Of a DNA stretch of 64,000 bases, positions 33,778-43,600 are shown one piece after another. Each line of letters opens with the position of its first letter. The stretch's first letter is position 1. The notes below the pieces were generated by a model, which saw only the letters and a list, made by a program, of their open reading frames with translations, was not told where the DNA came from and did not search any database. Origin of the DNA: Chryseobacterium ureilyticum (lineage in GTDB: Bacteria; Bacteroidota; Bacteroidia; Flavobacteriales; Weeksellaceae). The stretch spans positions 62,001 to 126,000 of the forward strand of contig NZ_FTOL01000005.1 in the NCBI RefSeq assembly GCF_900156735.1, given 5' to 3'. A program made the position numbers and the translations under genes.

Positions 33778-34029
33778 ATGGAAAATATAACTTTTTGGCG
33801 TTATCAGATTATCAATAAAGGAACAATGGAAACTCCTTTTTATGGAGTGCACGAAGTTTATATCGACGAAAAAACTGCAAAAGTTATTATGTGGACAGAA
33901 GATCCGGTTGCTTTAGGTAATTACGAGGATATAGAAGAATTAAGAAGTGATTTGCAAAAGATTTTATCCGATATTAAAAAGCAACCAATTTTATTAGAAC
34001 CCGATCTTGAAAATGATTTGGAAAGATAA
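33778..34029 (+). CDS. Small acidic protein of unknown function
   Basis: 83 aa, no signal or membrane segment. The N-terminal part looks like a compact beta-meander (FWRYQIINKG, PFYGVHEVYIDEKTAKVIMWTEDPVAL) followed by an acidic helix (DIEELRSDLQKILSDI). Short proteins of this form are scattered in many bacteria without known function. It is monocistronic and flanked on both sides by copies of the same 32-bp repeat, as if it were a separately acquired unit. Confidence 0.65.
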   Translation: MENITFWRYQIINKGTMETPFYGVHEVYIDEKTAKVIMWTEDPVALGNYEDIEELRSDLQKILSDIKKQPILLEPDLENDLER

Positions 34030-34698
34030 CATAGAAACTTTGTCTAGGGTGGCATCTCAGTTACAAATCCATATAAATCCTGCTGTTAAGCCGTTCAGAT
34101 TTTATTATTATTTTTTCAAAAAACAAATTTTTAACGGGTGACAAGTATTTGTTTGTAAATTTTTCAGTTGTCACTTCCTCAGACTGCTCGTTTTTTCAAA
34201 ACGCTTGTCATTCGTTGTTTCTTTGTTCAAAATTTATCCTTTATAATTAATGATAGAGCTACTTTTAAAACGCCCAGTTGTCAATCTTAAACAAAACATA
34301 TCTAAACCTTAACTGAAAATAAATTAGATTGTTACGATTATATTGCTGTAAGAGTTTTTTTTAAATTAAAGATATTAAGCCATTATTTAAACCTGAATTA
34401 AAAAAAGTTACGAATGATTTAAGGGATAAAGTGATTTTCTGTTATCTAAATTCAGATGATAGCTCTGATCTTAACTAAATTTTCGGCTTCATCAACACTT
34501 ATTCAGTACAAATTTTAGGTAATTTTTGTTTGGAGTACTAATAATTCTTAAGTAAATGCCAAGTGATATTGTTCTTCTTTCGCAAGTTGGGTAAATTCGT
34601 AAAAGATACGTGTTCTCCATTTATTTAATACTTTCATTGTATGCTCGTTATAAAATAATATTTTGTAATTTTAGAATTAACAAAACAAGTAATATACT
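34030..34698. other. Long AT-rich intergenic region
   Basis: About 670 bp without a convincing ORF. The left end holds the third copy of the 32-bp repeat (34074-34105). The rest contains no tRNA or clear hairpin; GACAAG and GTTGTCA-type fragments near 34140-34275 recur weakly (TTGTCA at about 34169, 34207 and 34279). It may hold the promoter of the PIN-like gene or remnants of lost genes. Confidence 0.5.
34074..34105 (+). repeat. 32-bp repeat, right of the small gene
   Basis: This matches 33691-33722 at 30 of 32 positions (core GTTAAGCYGTTCAGATTTTAT). Together the two copies flank the 83-aa gene in direct orientation. Confidence 0.75.
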
Positions 34699-35643
34699 AT
34701 GAGAATTATACTAGATACAAACATTTATCGAAACTTGATTAGAGATAAAACCCCAGAGGAAATTGAGGCATTACAAAAAGAAATAATCGACGCAGCTAAA
34801 GCTAAATCAATAATTATAACATTTCCTATTATTCCAGCAATGGAACTTATAAATCATTATAATGATGCTCATCCAATTGAAAAAGATGAATGTAGAAAAG
34901 GTTTGACACTATTAGTTAATTTATCTACGGAAAAAGCAAACAATAAATTACATGTTAAATTTACGCCACCAATGGATGTAATTCTAGGGAACTATCTGTT
35001 CGGTAAAGAAGAAGATTTTTTAGAAATGTATTCCGAAGCAATAACATTAGCACAAAAACTGGTAGGAAATTATCCGATTTCATCTGAAGATAATATTGAT
35101 GATGCCATTGAAGCGGTTGGTGATCAATTAGATTTTGAAAAAGAGATGATTAGACAAAACTATGAAAACTACATCAAATCTATCAATGAAGGAAATGTGG
35201 ATTGGGCTTACTTTGAAGGCAAAGTCAAGAAAGAACAAAGGCGAAAATTTTTGGATAGTTTGAGAAAAGGGGAATTGTCATTTTTAGTTGCACAAAGTAT
35301 GATTGATCGAGCATATTTTAATGCAAAGGAAACCTATCAAAAGGATGAAGGTTTTTTTCGAACGGTTGTTAAGTTCATGAAGGATTTTTGTCCGGCTCTT
35401 GTAATGAATGAATTATTATTGGACAACATCGGAAACGGAGTTATTGCAATTAGTGATTTGAAAGATAAACGCTGGAATACTATCCTAGATATTTCTTTAA
35501 TATTTGGAACTCTTTATAATCCACAGGGTGAGGATGTTGTTTTAGTAACAGAAGATCAAAGTATAATTGATTCTTTCAATAAGTGTGGTTTTGACGGTAA
35601 GGCTATAAAGTTGACCGATTTTCTTGCATTACTAGGCTTGTAA
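34699..35643 (+). CDS. PIN-like domain protein
   Basis: 314 aa. The N-terminus MRIILDTNIYRNLI carries the first PIN-domain Asp (residue 6), and PAMELINHY provides the expected Glu (about 48). The C-terminal VVLVTEDQSIIDSFNKCGFDG supplies the last acidic strand (about 287-296). About 200 helical residues are inserted between, making it about twice the length of VapC toxins. No antitoxin gene is adjacent. It may be a stand-alone PIN nuclease with a regulatory insert, compatible with the defence-rich setting. Confidence 0.7.
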   Translation: MRIILDTNIYRNLIRDKTPEEIEALQKEIIDAAKAKSIIITFPIIPAMELINHYNDAHPIEKDECRKGLTLLVNLSTEKANNKLHVKFTPPMDVILGNYLFGKEEDFLEMYSEAITLAQKLVGNYPISSEDNIDDAIEAVGDQLDFEKEMIRQNYENYIKSINEGNVDWAYFEGKVKKEQRRKFLDSLRKGELSFLVAQSMIDRAYFNAKETYQKDEGFFRTVVKFMKDFCPALVMNELLLDNIGNGVIAISDLKDKRWNTILDISLIFGTLYNPQGEDVVLVTEDQSIIDSFNKCGFDGKAIKLTDFLALLGL

Positions 35644-35690
35644 CAATAAAGATTCTTGCCTTCGGCTAAACTGTGATTTTTAAAAAATTC

Positions 35691-35849
35691 ATGTTAGATA
35701 TTTTTCTTTTACGGATTGCAGGAATGTATATGGAAATTCAAGAATGGGTGTTTACTGATAATGGATATGTAATTTCAATATTGTTTGATAAAAAGAAATA
35801 TGAGATTTATCTTCAAGAAACTGCAATGTCAGGAGAAATAAAATTCTAA
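35691..35849 (+). CDS. Possible small protein of unknown function
   Basis: 52 aa from ATG 35691 to TAA 35847-35849, shortly after the PIN-like gene and just before a terminator. The composition is plausible (MYMEIQEWVFTDNGYVISIL, YEIYLQETAMSGE) but there is no family evidence. Confidence 0.4.
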   Translation: MLDIFLLRIAGMYMEIQEWVFTDNGYVISILFDKKKYEIYLQETAMSGEIKF

Positions 35850-35857
35850 AACATCAT

Positions 35858-35888
35858 AAAGCTGCCTCTTTTTTGAGACAGCTTTTTT
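35858..35888. terminator. Bidirectional terminator
   Basis: The stem AAAGCTGCCTC / GAGACAGCTTT has one mismatch, a T-rich loop and T-runs on both sides, between convergent genes. Confidence 0.75.
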
Positions 35889-36225
35889 AATAAAACCCAT
35901 TCGTAATACTCCCGTAATCAATTAAATGTTCTAAATTATCCTGGATAATTCCATTCGGACTACTCCGTAAATATCTATCTATACCATGACCTATTACACT
36001 GACTTCACTTTCAGAATGCCAAGCTTTAGTTGTGTAATTCCAAATTACTGTCCATACAGAAATTCGTGGATTATCAAATAGAGCAATAGCGTCTGCTTTA
36101 GAATATTTAGTAGCTTGATCAAAGCTAAAGTGTGGAGGGTTAATGTTAGTCACAGCATGAACAGCATAATCTGTAATTGTGCCTGTAAAATCTCTCCATA
36201 CACCTGAAATTACATAATTTCTCAT
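35887..36225 (-). CDS. DUF3892-like protein
   Basis: 112 aa, cytoplasmic. The start MRNYVISGVWRDFTGTITDYAVHAV and the end YLRSSPNGIIQDNLEHLIDYG resemble the DUF3892 family, small beta-rich proteins of unknown function that recur near secretion and defence genes. A central tryptophan-rich stretch (ISVWTVIWNYTTKAWHSES) is prominent. It is alone on its strand between the PIN-like gene and the 468-aa nuclease-like gene. Confidence 0.55.
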   Translation of the reverse strand: MRNYVISGVWRDFTGTITDYAVHAVTNINPPHFSFDQATKYSKADAIALFDNPRISVWTVIWNYTTKAWHSESEVSVIGHGIDRYLRSSPNGIIQDNLEHLIDYGSITNGFY

Positions 36226-36553
36226 AATTTTATTTATTTTAATTTATTAAAGAAATAACAAATAGTATGCAATTAAAATTTGTTATACTAAAAAAGAAGT
36301 ATGAGTTTAAAACATTCATCAATAAAGTCTTTTTAATACTGACACTTTGACATAATAAATATTCAATATGCCATTCTATTAAAAATATATTCAAATTGAG
36401 CTCTCAATGATTTATATAATTTCTAAAAAAAATTAGTATTATTCTAGCATATCTTATTAAAACATATTTATTATATTTTCTCCTATTTATTTGGGGAATG
36501 ACTGATTTATTTCCATATTTAAAGTATCATAAACAATAACTAGATTAATTAAT
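36226..36553. other. AT-rich divergent intergenic region
   Basis: 328 bp between divergent genes; it must hold both promoters. No exact TAnnTTTG box, repeat or RNA gene is seen. Confidence 0.5.
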
Positions 36554-37960
36554 ATGCTAAATATATACGCTAACGAAGAATGGGCTATTGACGCAAAGAA
36601 AGCTTTAATCTTTTTTATCTCAAGAATGGGTGACACAAAATGGACAGAAAGAAGGGCAAAGGTTATTTCATATTTTCATAATGTAGAAAGTATTCAATAT
36701 GGAACCAAAGAAATTAAGACAGATGAAAAAAAGGCAATATTACCAATAGCAGTATATGAAGATTGGATAGCCTGGTATATGTATTTAGTAGAAAGTATAT
36801 TTTATCGTCCCTCTTGTGGTGATACTTTACAATCAGCAAGGATATTTCCTTTCTTTTCAATGATTGGGAAAAATCTTTCGACTCTTCTTGATATCGATGG
36901 GATAGAAACTAAAATTGATGAATTACTAAATGAAAAGAAAAACCAACCTGATGCTATTTTTTTTGAACTAGCAGTTGCAAATTTATATTGTAAGAATGGT
37001 TGGAAAGTTTGTTTTATACCAGAAAGTATTTTTTATAAATCTCCAGATCTACAAATAAGAAAAAATGGAAAACAGTATTGGGTAGAATGTAAAAGAATGC
37101 AAAAAGTATCTGATTATTCAGAAAACGAAAGATTAGAATGGCAAAAAAGATCAATAAAACTATCTGAATTACTTAATTATCAAAAATTATCATATTATAT
37201 TGACATTACATTTAAGGTCCCAGTTGCAGATACAGATGAAAATATCCTAGTTGATACTTTTATAGACTGCTTAAAAGCAAAGGAATCTGGTAAGATTATG
37301 GAAAGTAAAACTTCTCAGATAGAGGTTATAATAAAAACATTAGATATTAGCTCTATTAATAAAAATTTAGAAGATAAAAATATTAGAAACAATTCCCCAG
37401 AAATAATTGAAGCTTTAATAGGTGAATATATAAGCGGTGGAAATTATGTAACGGCTTTAGGATATGACGAGCTGTATAAATTAGGAACGAACAAAGATAT
37501 GGATGTTCTGAATATTTATGTAAATAAAATAAAGAATGCCTGTATTATGAAGTGGACAAATATCTCAGATCATTCAATTGACATGAAGGCTAAAGATATA
37601 AAACGTCTTCTCGTAAAAGCAGTTAATCAAATACCATCAGATAATCCTGGAATTATACATATTGGTTATGAAAACTTAGATGGACCTTATGTTGAAAGGA
37701 AAAGATTTCTAAAGATACAAAATACAATACAAAACTTTGATTATAAAGATAAAGACATTCAGGCCATATTCTGTAATAACATTCAATTACTTGCAACTAG
37801 TAATAATTTTGATTGGGCTGAAACAGCCTGTTTTTATAAAAAAAGTGTTGATCCTAATCTTAAAAATCATTTACTTTTAGCTGATTCAATTGATAAATTC
37901 AATCAACCACATTGGGAAGAAGATATTTATAATTTAGAAAAAAAAGATTCTGAAGACTAA
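36554..37960 (+). CDS. PD-(D/E)XK nuclease-like protein
   Basis: 468 aa, soluble. A nuclease signature lies in the middle: FFELAVANLYCKNGW (Glu at about 139), SPDLQIRKNGKQYWVECKRMQ (Asp at 165, Glu at 178, Lys at 180). This gives the order E...PD...ExK of the restriction-endonuclease fold. The N-terminal ~120 residues are helical with aromatic clusters (YEDWIAWYMYLVESIFYRPS), and the C-terminal ~250 residues are an unknown domain. No methyltransferase is near, so it is not a simple restriction-modification gene. Its place next to Septu-like and STAND genes suggests an anti-phage role. Confidence 0.72.
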   Translation: MLNIYANEEWAIDAKKALIFFISRMGDTKWTERRAKVISYFHNVESIQYGTKEIKTDEKKAILPIAVYEDWIAWYMYLVESIFYRPSCGDTLQSARIFPFFSMIGKNLSTLLDIDGIETKIDELLNEKKNQPDAIFFELAVANLYCKNGWKVCFIPESIFYKSPDLQIRKNGKQYWVECKRMQKVSDYSENERLEWQKRSIKLSELLNYQKLSYYIDITFKVPVADTDENILVDTFIDCLKAKESGKIMESKTSQIEVIIKTLDISSINKNLEDKNIRNNSPEIIEALIGEYISGGNYVTALGYDELYKLGTNKDMDVLNIYVNKIKNACIMKWTNISDHSIDMKAKDIKRLLVKAVNQIPSDNPGIIHIGYENLDGPYVERKRFLKIQNTIQNFDYKDKDIQAIFCNNIQLLATSNNFDWAETACFYKKSVDPNLKNHLLLADSIDKFNQPHWEEDIYNLEKKDSED

Positions 37961-38244
37961 TATAAAAAGTGATATTTGCCAGTAATCAAATTTCATTTGA
38001 ATAAGTTACCAATGGGTGAATCCTACTAAAAATACATTTTCAAATGTAATTTTTTTAAGTACATTTTCTTGAAGCGGGTTTAAGAAAATGTACTAAAATA
38101 GATTATACATTCTTATATGTAGCATTTTTAGAAAATTTCATTCTCGTTTTCTTTGAAAAAAATCGCATTTACTCTGATTATTCTCATTTGCTTTGAAAAG
38201 TGACATTATGTCTCCATACAAAAATAACTATGATCCAAATTTAT

Positions 38245-38901
38245 TTATCCCGCTTTAATAAAATGTTCCCTTAATTTGTTCATATATTTAGATTGTTGTA
38301 CTACATCATCCGAATTCATTATATCATGAAAAATATCAAATAATTCAGATTGTGTTAAAGGGTTTGAATCCATTCCATATTCATGTACTTTTCTGTTAAG
38401 TTCACAAATATGGATTGTGTATGATCCTTTTTTCGACTTTGAGATATAAATATCACCACAGTGATGAATATGATCATCATAATTATCAAAATGTGGATGA
38501 ACAACTATAAATGCATTTGATGATCTAGGATACATTGTATAGAGTTTTCCATTTTTTGTCACTGTCTCAATTTGGCCGGAAACTTCTTTTTTGCTTTTTA
38601 TAATGTTACAATCACTACATACAACACAAAGATTTCTTGGTTCAAACATAAATTGTATTTGTTCACTTTTGGGGATTATATGCTCTACATGACAGTTATC
38701 TACAGATCGAAGCGAAATCTCCTTTCTGCAATAAAAACATTTTCTTGTTATATTTCTATAATAATCACGAATGAACTTCCGGATATCTTTTATGTCATCA
38801 TCAGACCAATCTGAACTTTTTAAATCAGACTTACTAAGAAAATCTAAAATACGTTTTTTGATTGCTGGAGTATAAACTATTGGTTGATCGATATCAGGCA
38901 T
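38245..38901 (-). CDS. HNH endonuclease, PtuB-like (Septu)
   Basis: 218 aa. HNH nuclease with zinc-binding CFYCRKEI (about 52-59), the HVEHIIPKSE core (about 71-80) and CVVCSDCNIIKSK. A short helical N-terminal region and a C-terminal extension complete the protein. It overlaps the end of the AAA ATPase gene by 8 bp, so the two are translationally coupled. ATPase plus HNH in this order is the makeup of Septu (PtuA-PtuB) anti-phage systems, where PtuB is the effector nuclease. No retron is nearby. Confidence 0.8.
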   Translation of the reverse strand: MPDIDQPIVYTPAIKKRILDFLSKSDLKSSDWSDDDIKDIRKFIRDYYRNITRKCFYCRKEISLRSVDNCHVEHIIPKSEQIQFMFEPRNLCVVCSDCNIIKSKKEVSGQIETVTKNGKLYTMYPRSSNAFIVVHPHFDNYDDHIHHCGDIYISKSKKGSYTIHICELNRKVHEYGMDSNPLTQSELFDIFHDIMNSDDVVQQSKYMNKLREHFIKAG

Positions 38902-40222
38902 TTCTTTTTAAGTCTTTAATTAAATCAAATAATTTTCTGATGGGATCATTATGCTGCATATTCTTGATCTGAGATTGGATAATTGTGAAATTCTCTAGAT
39001 CCTCACTGTCAAACTTATTAGTTTTACCCACTTTAGAAATAATAGAAAAGGCTATCCTACCTAAATACTCGTTTTTAAAGCCAGGGGTATTAAAAACATT
39101 TGCGAGCTGAAAATCTGCTGAATTGTTTGCTATTAACTCTCCATCCATCAACTCACCCTCATCCATCTTCAAAACATAACAATTCTCATTGGATAATTTA
39201 GATACCAATTGTGGAGAGTGCGTCGCAATGATAAAATGACAACCTTTATAATGTTGGAAAGTATCCATTAGAAGTGTTATATATCGTTCTTGCCAAGCGG
39301 GATGCAAAGAAATTTCAGGTTCATCAATGACAATTAAACTATTGTCAGTAATTTTGCAGGCGATTCCTAAAAAAGTATTGAATATACATTGCTCTCCGGA
39401 ACTAGCTTCATTGATAGGATAAATTTTATTGTTTTCAATTTTCCTTATATAAACATCTTTCAATCGAAGTATACCAGCTTCAAGCATAAATAATAAGTCC
39501 TCTAAATCCATTTGTAATTCAATAGAATCAGCATTGATCGTAACTGTTGGAGATCGCATGTATTTGGAAAAATCATATCTCCTAAATATTTTCTGTAAAT
39601 ATTCTAGTTTTTCAAAGTCCAGTTTTTCTCCTATTTCAAAAAAACCTGAATTTACACGTCCCCCATTGTTCTTGAAAAAGATATATCTAAAGTCATCTTC
39701 AGTTTTTTGACTATCTAAAAACCGGCGAATTTGTACAGATGATATAATAGCTTCAAATTTAACTTGTAACTCTCCAGAATAACCCAAGTAACCCAGTACT
39801 TCTATAATCTTATGAAACTGCTCTGGATTCCCTAATCTAACGTGCAAAAGTTCTTTTATAATTTTAGAAATAAAACCTAAAGAAAAATCTGATGAACGAA
39901 TCTCTCTTATTCCGATGTAAGAATAAATACCTTCGGGGAATCGTATACCGTACAGCGAACGCGTCAATGGAAATTTATCATAAGGGCTAGTTGACACAGC
40001 TATAACTTTAGTTGGCTCGGATGAACGCATTAAAAAACCGTCTTTTGCCCTAGATATTTTTTTGGTAAGATCAGATGGAATAAAATTGCTTATTATCTCA
40101 TTTAACAAGCGACTCTTTCCGCTTCCATTTTTTCCTACGATTATTGTATAAACATTTTTGGAATCAGTGGATGGCTTACAAAATTGATATGTTTTACTTC
40201 GTTTAGTATAACTTATAATCAT
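38894..40222 (-). CDS. AAA/ABC-type ATPase, PtuA-like (Septu)
   Basis: 442 aa. Walker A is IIVGKNGSGKSRLLNEII (about 26-43), followed by a long helical insert, a signature-like SSGEQCIFNTFLG (about 274-286) and Walker B LIVIDEPEISLHPAWQ (about 296-311). The switch His is in FIIATHSPQLVSKL (about 331-344). This is the SMC/ABC-like ATPase form found in PtuA and related OLD-type defence ATPases, but without a toprim domain. In Septu it assembles with the HNH partner and controls its activity. A 391-bp gap precedes it. Confidence 0.82.
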   Translation of the reverse strand: MIISYTKRSKTYQFCKPSTDSKNVYTIIVGKNGSGKSRLLNEIISNFIPSDLTKKISRAKDGFLMRSSEPTKVIAVSTSPYDKFPLTRSLYGIRFPEGIYSYIGIREIRSSDFSLGFISKIIKELLHVRLGNPEQFHKIIEVLGYLGYSGELQVKFEAIISSVQIRRFLDSQKTEDDFRYIFFKNNGGRVNSGFFEIGEKLDFEKLEYLQKIFRRYDFSKYMRSPTVTINADSIELQMDLEDLLFMLEAGILRLKDVYIRKIENNKIYPINEASSGEQCIFNTFLGIACKITDNSLIVIDEPEISLHPAWQERYITLLMDTFQHYKGCHFIIATHSPQLVSKLSNENCYVLKMDEGELMDGELIANNSADFQLANVFNTPGFKNEYLGRIAFSIISKVGKTNKFDSEDLENFTIIQSQIKNMQHNDPIRKLFDLIKDLKRNA

Positions 40223-40613
40223 AAATTTGATATTTCATGGTTAATGTTCAAAAATACAATGTTACTCAATTTAATATTCGTATCCAATTAAGGAACTGAA
40301 TATTAATAATGCTAATTATTTATATACTATGCCAAATAATTAAAATATATTTCTATTGTTAAATTTTCTTCATTTTGATTATACGATTGCTTTTAAACAC
40401 ATTTATTGATTAAAGCAAAACTCCTGAAAATTTAGAAAGTTCTAACTAGATATTGCTCTTATTTTTTTCTTTAAAACCACGGTTGGGTTAAATCTTGTTG
40501 ATGCAAATCTTTGTAGCTTTCTTCTTTAGTTTCTAGAGATAACTTTTAATCATTTTTTATTGAATTTGAAAATAGTTAGTTTCACGTTGTATTTAGAACC
40601 TTTTAAATTTTAA
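40223..40613. other. Intergenic region between defence genes
   Basis: 391 bp, AT-rich, no ORF, RNA gene or strong hairpin recognised. It presumably carries the promoter of the Septu-like pair. Confidence 0.5.
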
Positions 40614-43600
40614 TTATGCATGCGAAGTAATTTGTTTATATAATTCGTTAGTTATGCTTTCAACTTCATAAATATGGTTTGGTTCTAAGCCTCTTTCAAC
40701 GAATTTGGTAAAGCTTTGGGATGAGATGTTTAAAGAATTTAAACTGTTTCTAATTTCCGACTCTACGTTAAGATCTTTCAACCATTTCATTTCAATAGAG
40801 GAATTTTTGTTTAGATGTCTTTTAAATTCTGATAACTTCCATAGTGTAATCAAAATTTCAAATTTCTTATCTAGATCGCCGTTCACAGATTTTTCCGGAA
40901 GCAAAACTCCAGGCAAATATTTTATTATTTTTTCTTCAATTGCAACAGGAAGTGCCGGAAAATTGATATCAATATTTTCAGCGCCTGTTATTAAGTCATC
41001 ATAAGCCTTAATGAGTTCTTTATTTATTCTAAAGCCACTAACTGCTATATTATCTTTTACACTGATAATCGTAATAAATTGATAATCCAAATCTCTCAAA
41101 ATACCTAATGAGAATAATAAACTTTCCAAGCTCTGAGTATCAGAAAAATCAAAATCGATTATTCCAATTGTCAAATAAGTAATGGTGTCAGTTTCTTCTA
41201 TTCCATTAGGATAATTGAATTTAAAATCCGAACTAGCCTCAATTATTGTTAGAGAATGATTGAGATCATCAAGCTTAGCGTTTTTAGCCTTCATCCACCA
41301 TTCTTCAACAGCCTTTCTCCCAACTGGAACAGGCATTTTATCTTCTAGCGGGATTTGTGATAAATAATATAAAATAGAAGCATAAAGTCTTTCATAATGT
41401 ATATTTTCTTCTAAGCAAATGTTCTCGGAGTCAAAATAAGCAATTGTTTTATTTTCAATAATTCTAAATGCATTTTGCAGTACTTCTAGGTCAAAATAAA
41501 CACCTTTAAAATTAATTAATGCCAATCTTCTGTCTTGTTCTTTTTTTGGAAGAAAAATGTTGAATATTTGACTGTTGATGTTTGAGAAAGAACTAATCCA
41601 TGAATCTATTTCTTTTTCGCCTTCAACAGCATTATTCTTTTCATTATATTTTTTATAAACTGGATATTTTTTCTTAAGCTTTATAGTGTTGTTAAGAAGT
41701 TCTCCTTTCTGTTGTAGTTCTGTGAAATTTTTTTGGATCTTATTCTTGTTGCCTTCTAATAATCCGTCAATCATCCTTGTAACAATTTTAACCCACTCCA
41801 AAGCTAATTTTCTAATGTTTATTATTCTCTCTTGCCAACTGTAAGCAGAAGAGTCTAAATATATTTTCTGTATTTCATTATACCAGATCTGGTTTAGATG
41901 AATATCAAAAGAATTCCCAATTGAAGCCGGAGTCATTTGTTTACGGGCATCATTTCTAACTGTAGTAGTCATTTCTTCGGAAGGAAACGGGAACATTATT
42001 CCCTCAGTACAATACTGTTCATAGAATGGAAAGAATTCAAAAACATCTTCAATCCTTGATACACTCAAATTATTGGCGTGTTTTGAATCTTGATCAAATA
42101 GAAGATATTTAATATTAATTTTATTCCCGGAATCCTCTATAATAATAGAATTAGTATTGACTTTAAGATAACTGAAGAGTGTCTCTTTACTTTTTATTAT
42201 GAAATCATTATATTCAACAGGATCGGTTAATTGTAAAAAAGACATCAATTCTTTCGCTTCACTAAAATCCATTTTTATTAGCTCATCGATACTGATATTG
42301 TTGTTTATTGACGGAATATTAAAGACTATTTTTAAATGGCTAAACCATTTTACCAAAAAGCCAAGACCTTTATAAGAAATAATAGCTGAAGAACGTTTTT
42401 GCAAATTTAATTTTAAAGCGTTTGCAAATATGACCACGTCAGAATTTTCAAATTGATATTTAGGTAATCTTTTCTTTAAATCTGCTAATCGTCTAAAATT
42501 AGCTCCTTGCTCACCAAGAATATTTGACATTTCTTCCAAGGTATTCAGTTCAGAGAAAGGAGTAGAGGTTACAGAAAATAATTCTATACCTCCTATATTA
42601 TATGCTTCATCAAATTCTAATCTGTTTTCATTCAAATATCGATGCGGTTCAGCGTGCATAATACCATCAACAGCGACTACAATATTTTCTAATGAGTCTT
42701 CCGAAACTATTTCTGCTAATGTTTCGTAAAATTCGTTCTTATAGTTTTGATCAAGCAGAAAAGGAATATTATTAAAGAAATCCTGTTTATAATCATCAGT
42801 AATAATCTTAAACAGGTTTTTAAGAGATTCCTCTACAGGTATATTTTTGTGCAATAAATCTTTTAGATGTTGAGATCGAACAGGATGTAAGCCTTCTACA
42901 AAATGACCATCAAAATTTAGGAAATATTCTTTTTCCAATTCATTTAATAACTCACCTCGGTCCTGTTCGAATCCTATTTCCGTTTTTACATAACCAATTA
43001 ATTTTGTTGTTTTTAATTTAATATTTAAACAATCCGCAAGAGAAATCATTCGTAATATTTCTAACTTTGCTCCTGAATTTGCTAGATAGTTTATTTGTGC
43101 TGAAAGTCGCTCTTCGATCATTTGACCTCTTGTGAGAAGATATGTATATTCAATCAGTAGTCCTTTTGGATGAATCTGTTCCCACACAGGTTGCCATTTT
43201 TGAATATCCGGATGTATTTTCTTTTTTCTTTTTAATTCTTCAAACATTTCTCTAGCTTCAGCCATTGATAGTGATATATCAACGGTAGTTAGGTTAATTC
43301 GTGAAATGTCAGCACCAAATCTAAACCAATCTTCTTGTCTAGTCGTAAGTAGATATTTTACAGGAATATCCCTTGTTGTCGAAACTATTTCAAACCACGA
43401 TTCTACTAAAGTATTTAATCCATCTATAATTAATAGAGGCTTTTCACCAATTAGAATTCGGGATTCCAAAAATTCAGCAATAGAATTAGCTTCATTGTAG
43501 TCCTTACAGCTTCGTAATTCATAGATAGAATAATTGTTTTTTTCTTTTAGATCATATCCCGTTTGCCATGCTAAGGTAGATTTTCCTTGTCCGCTTGAAG

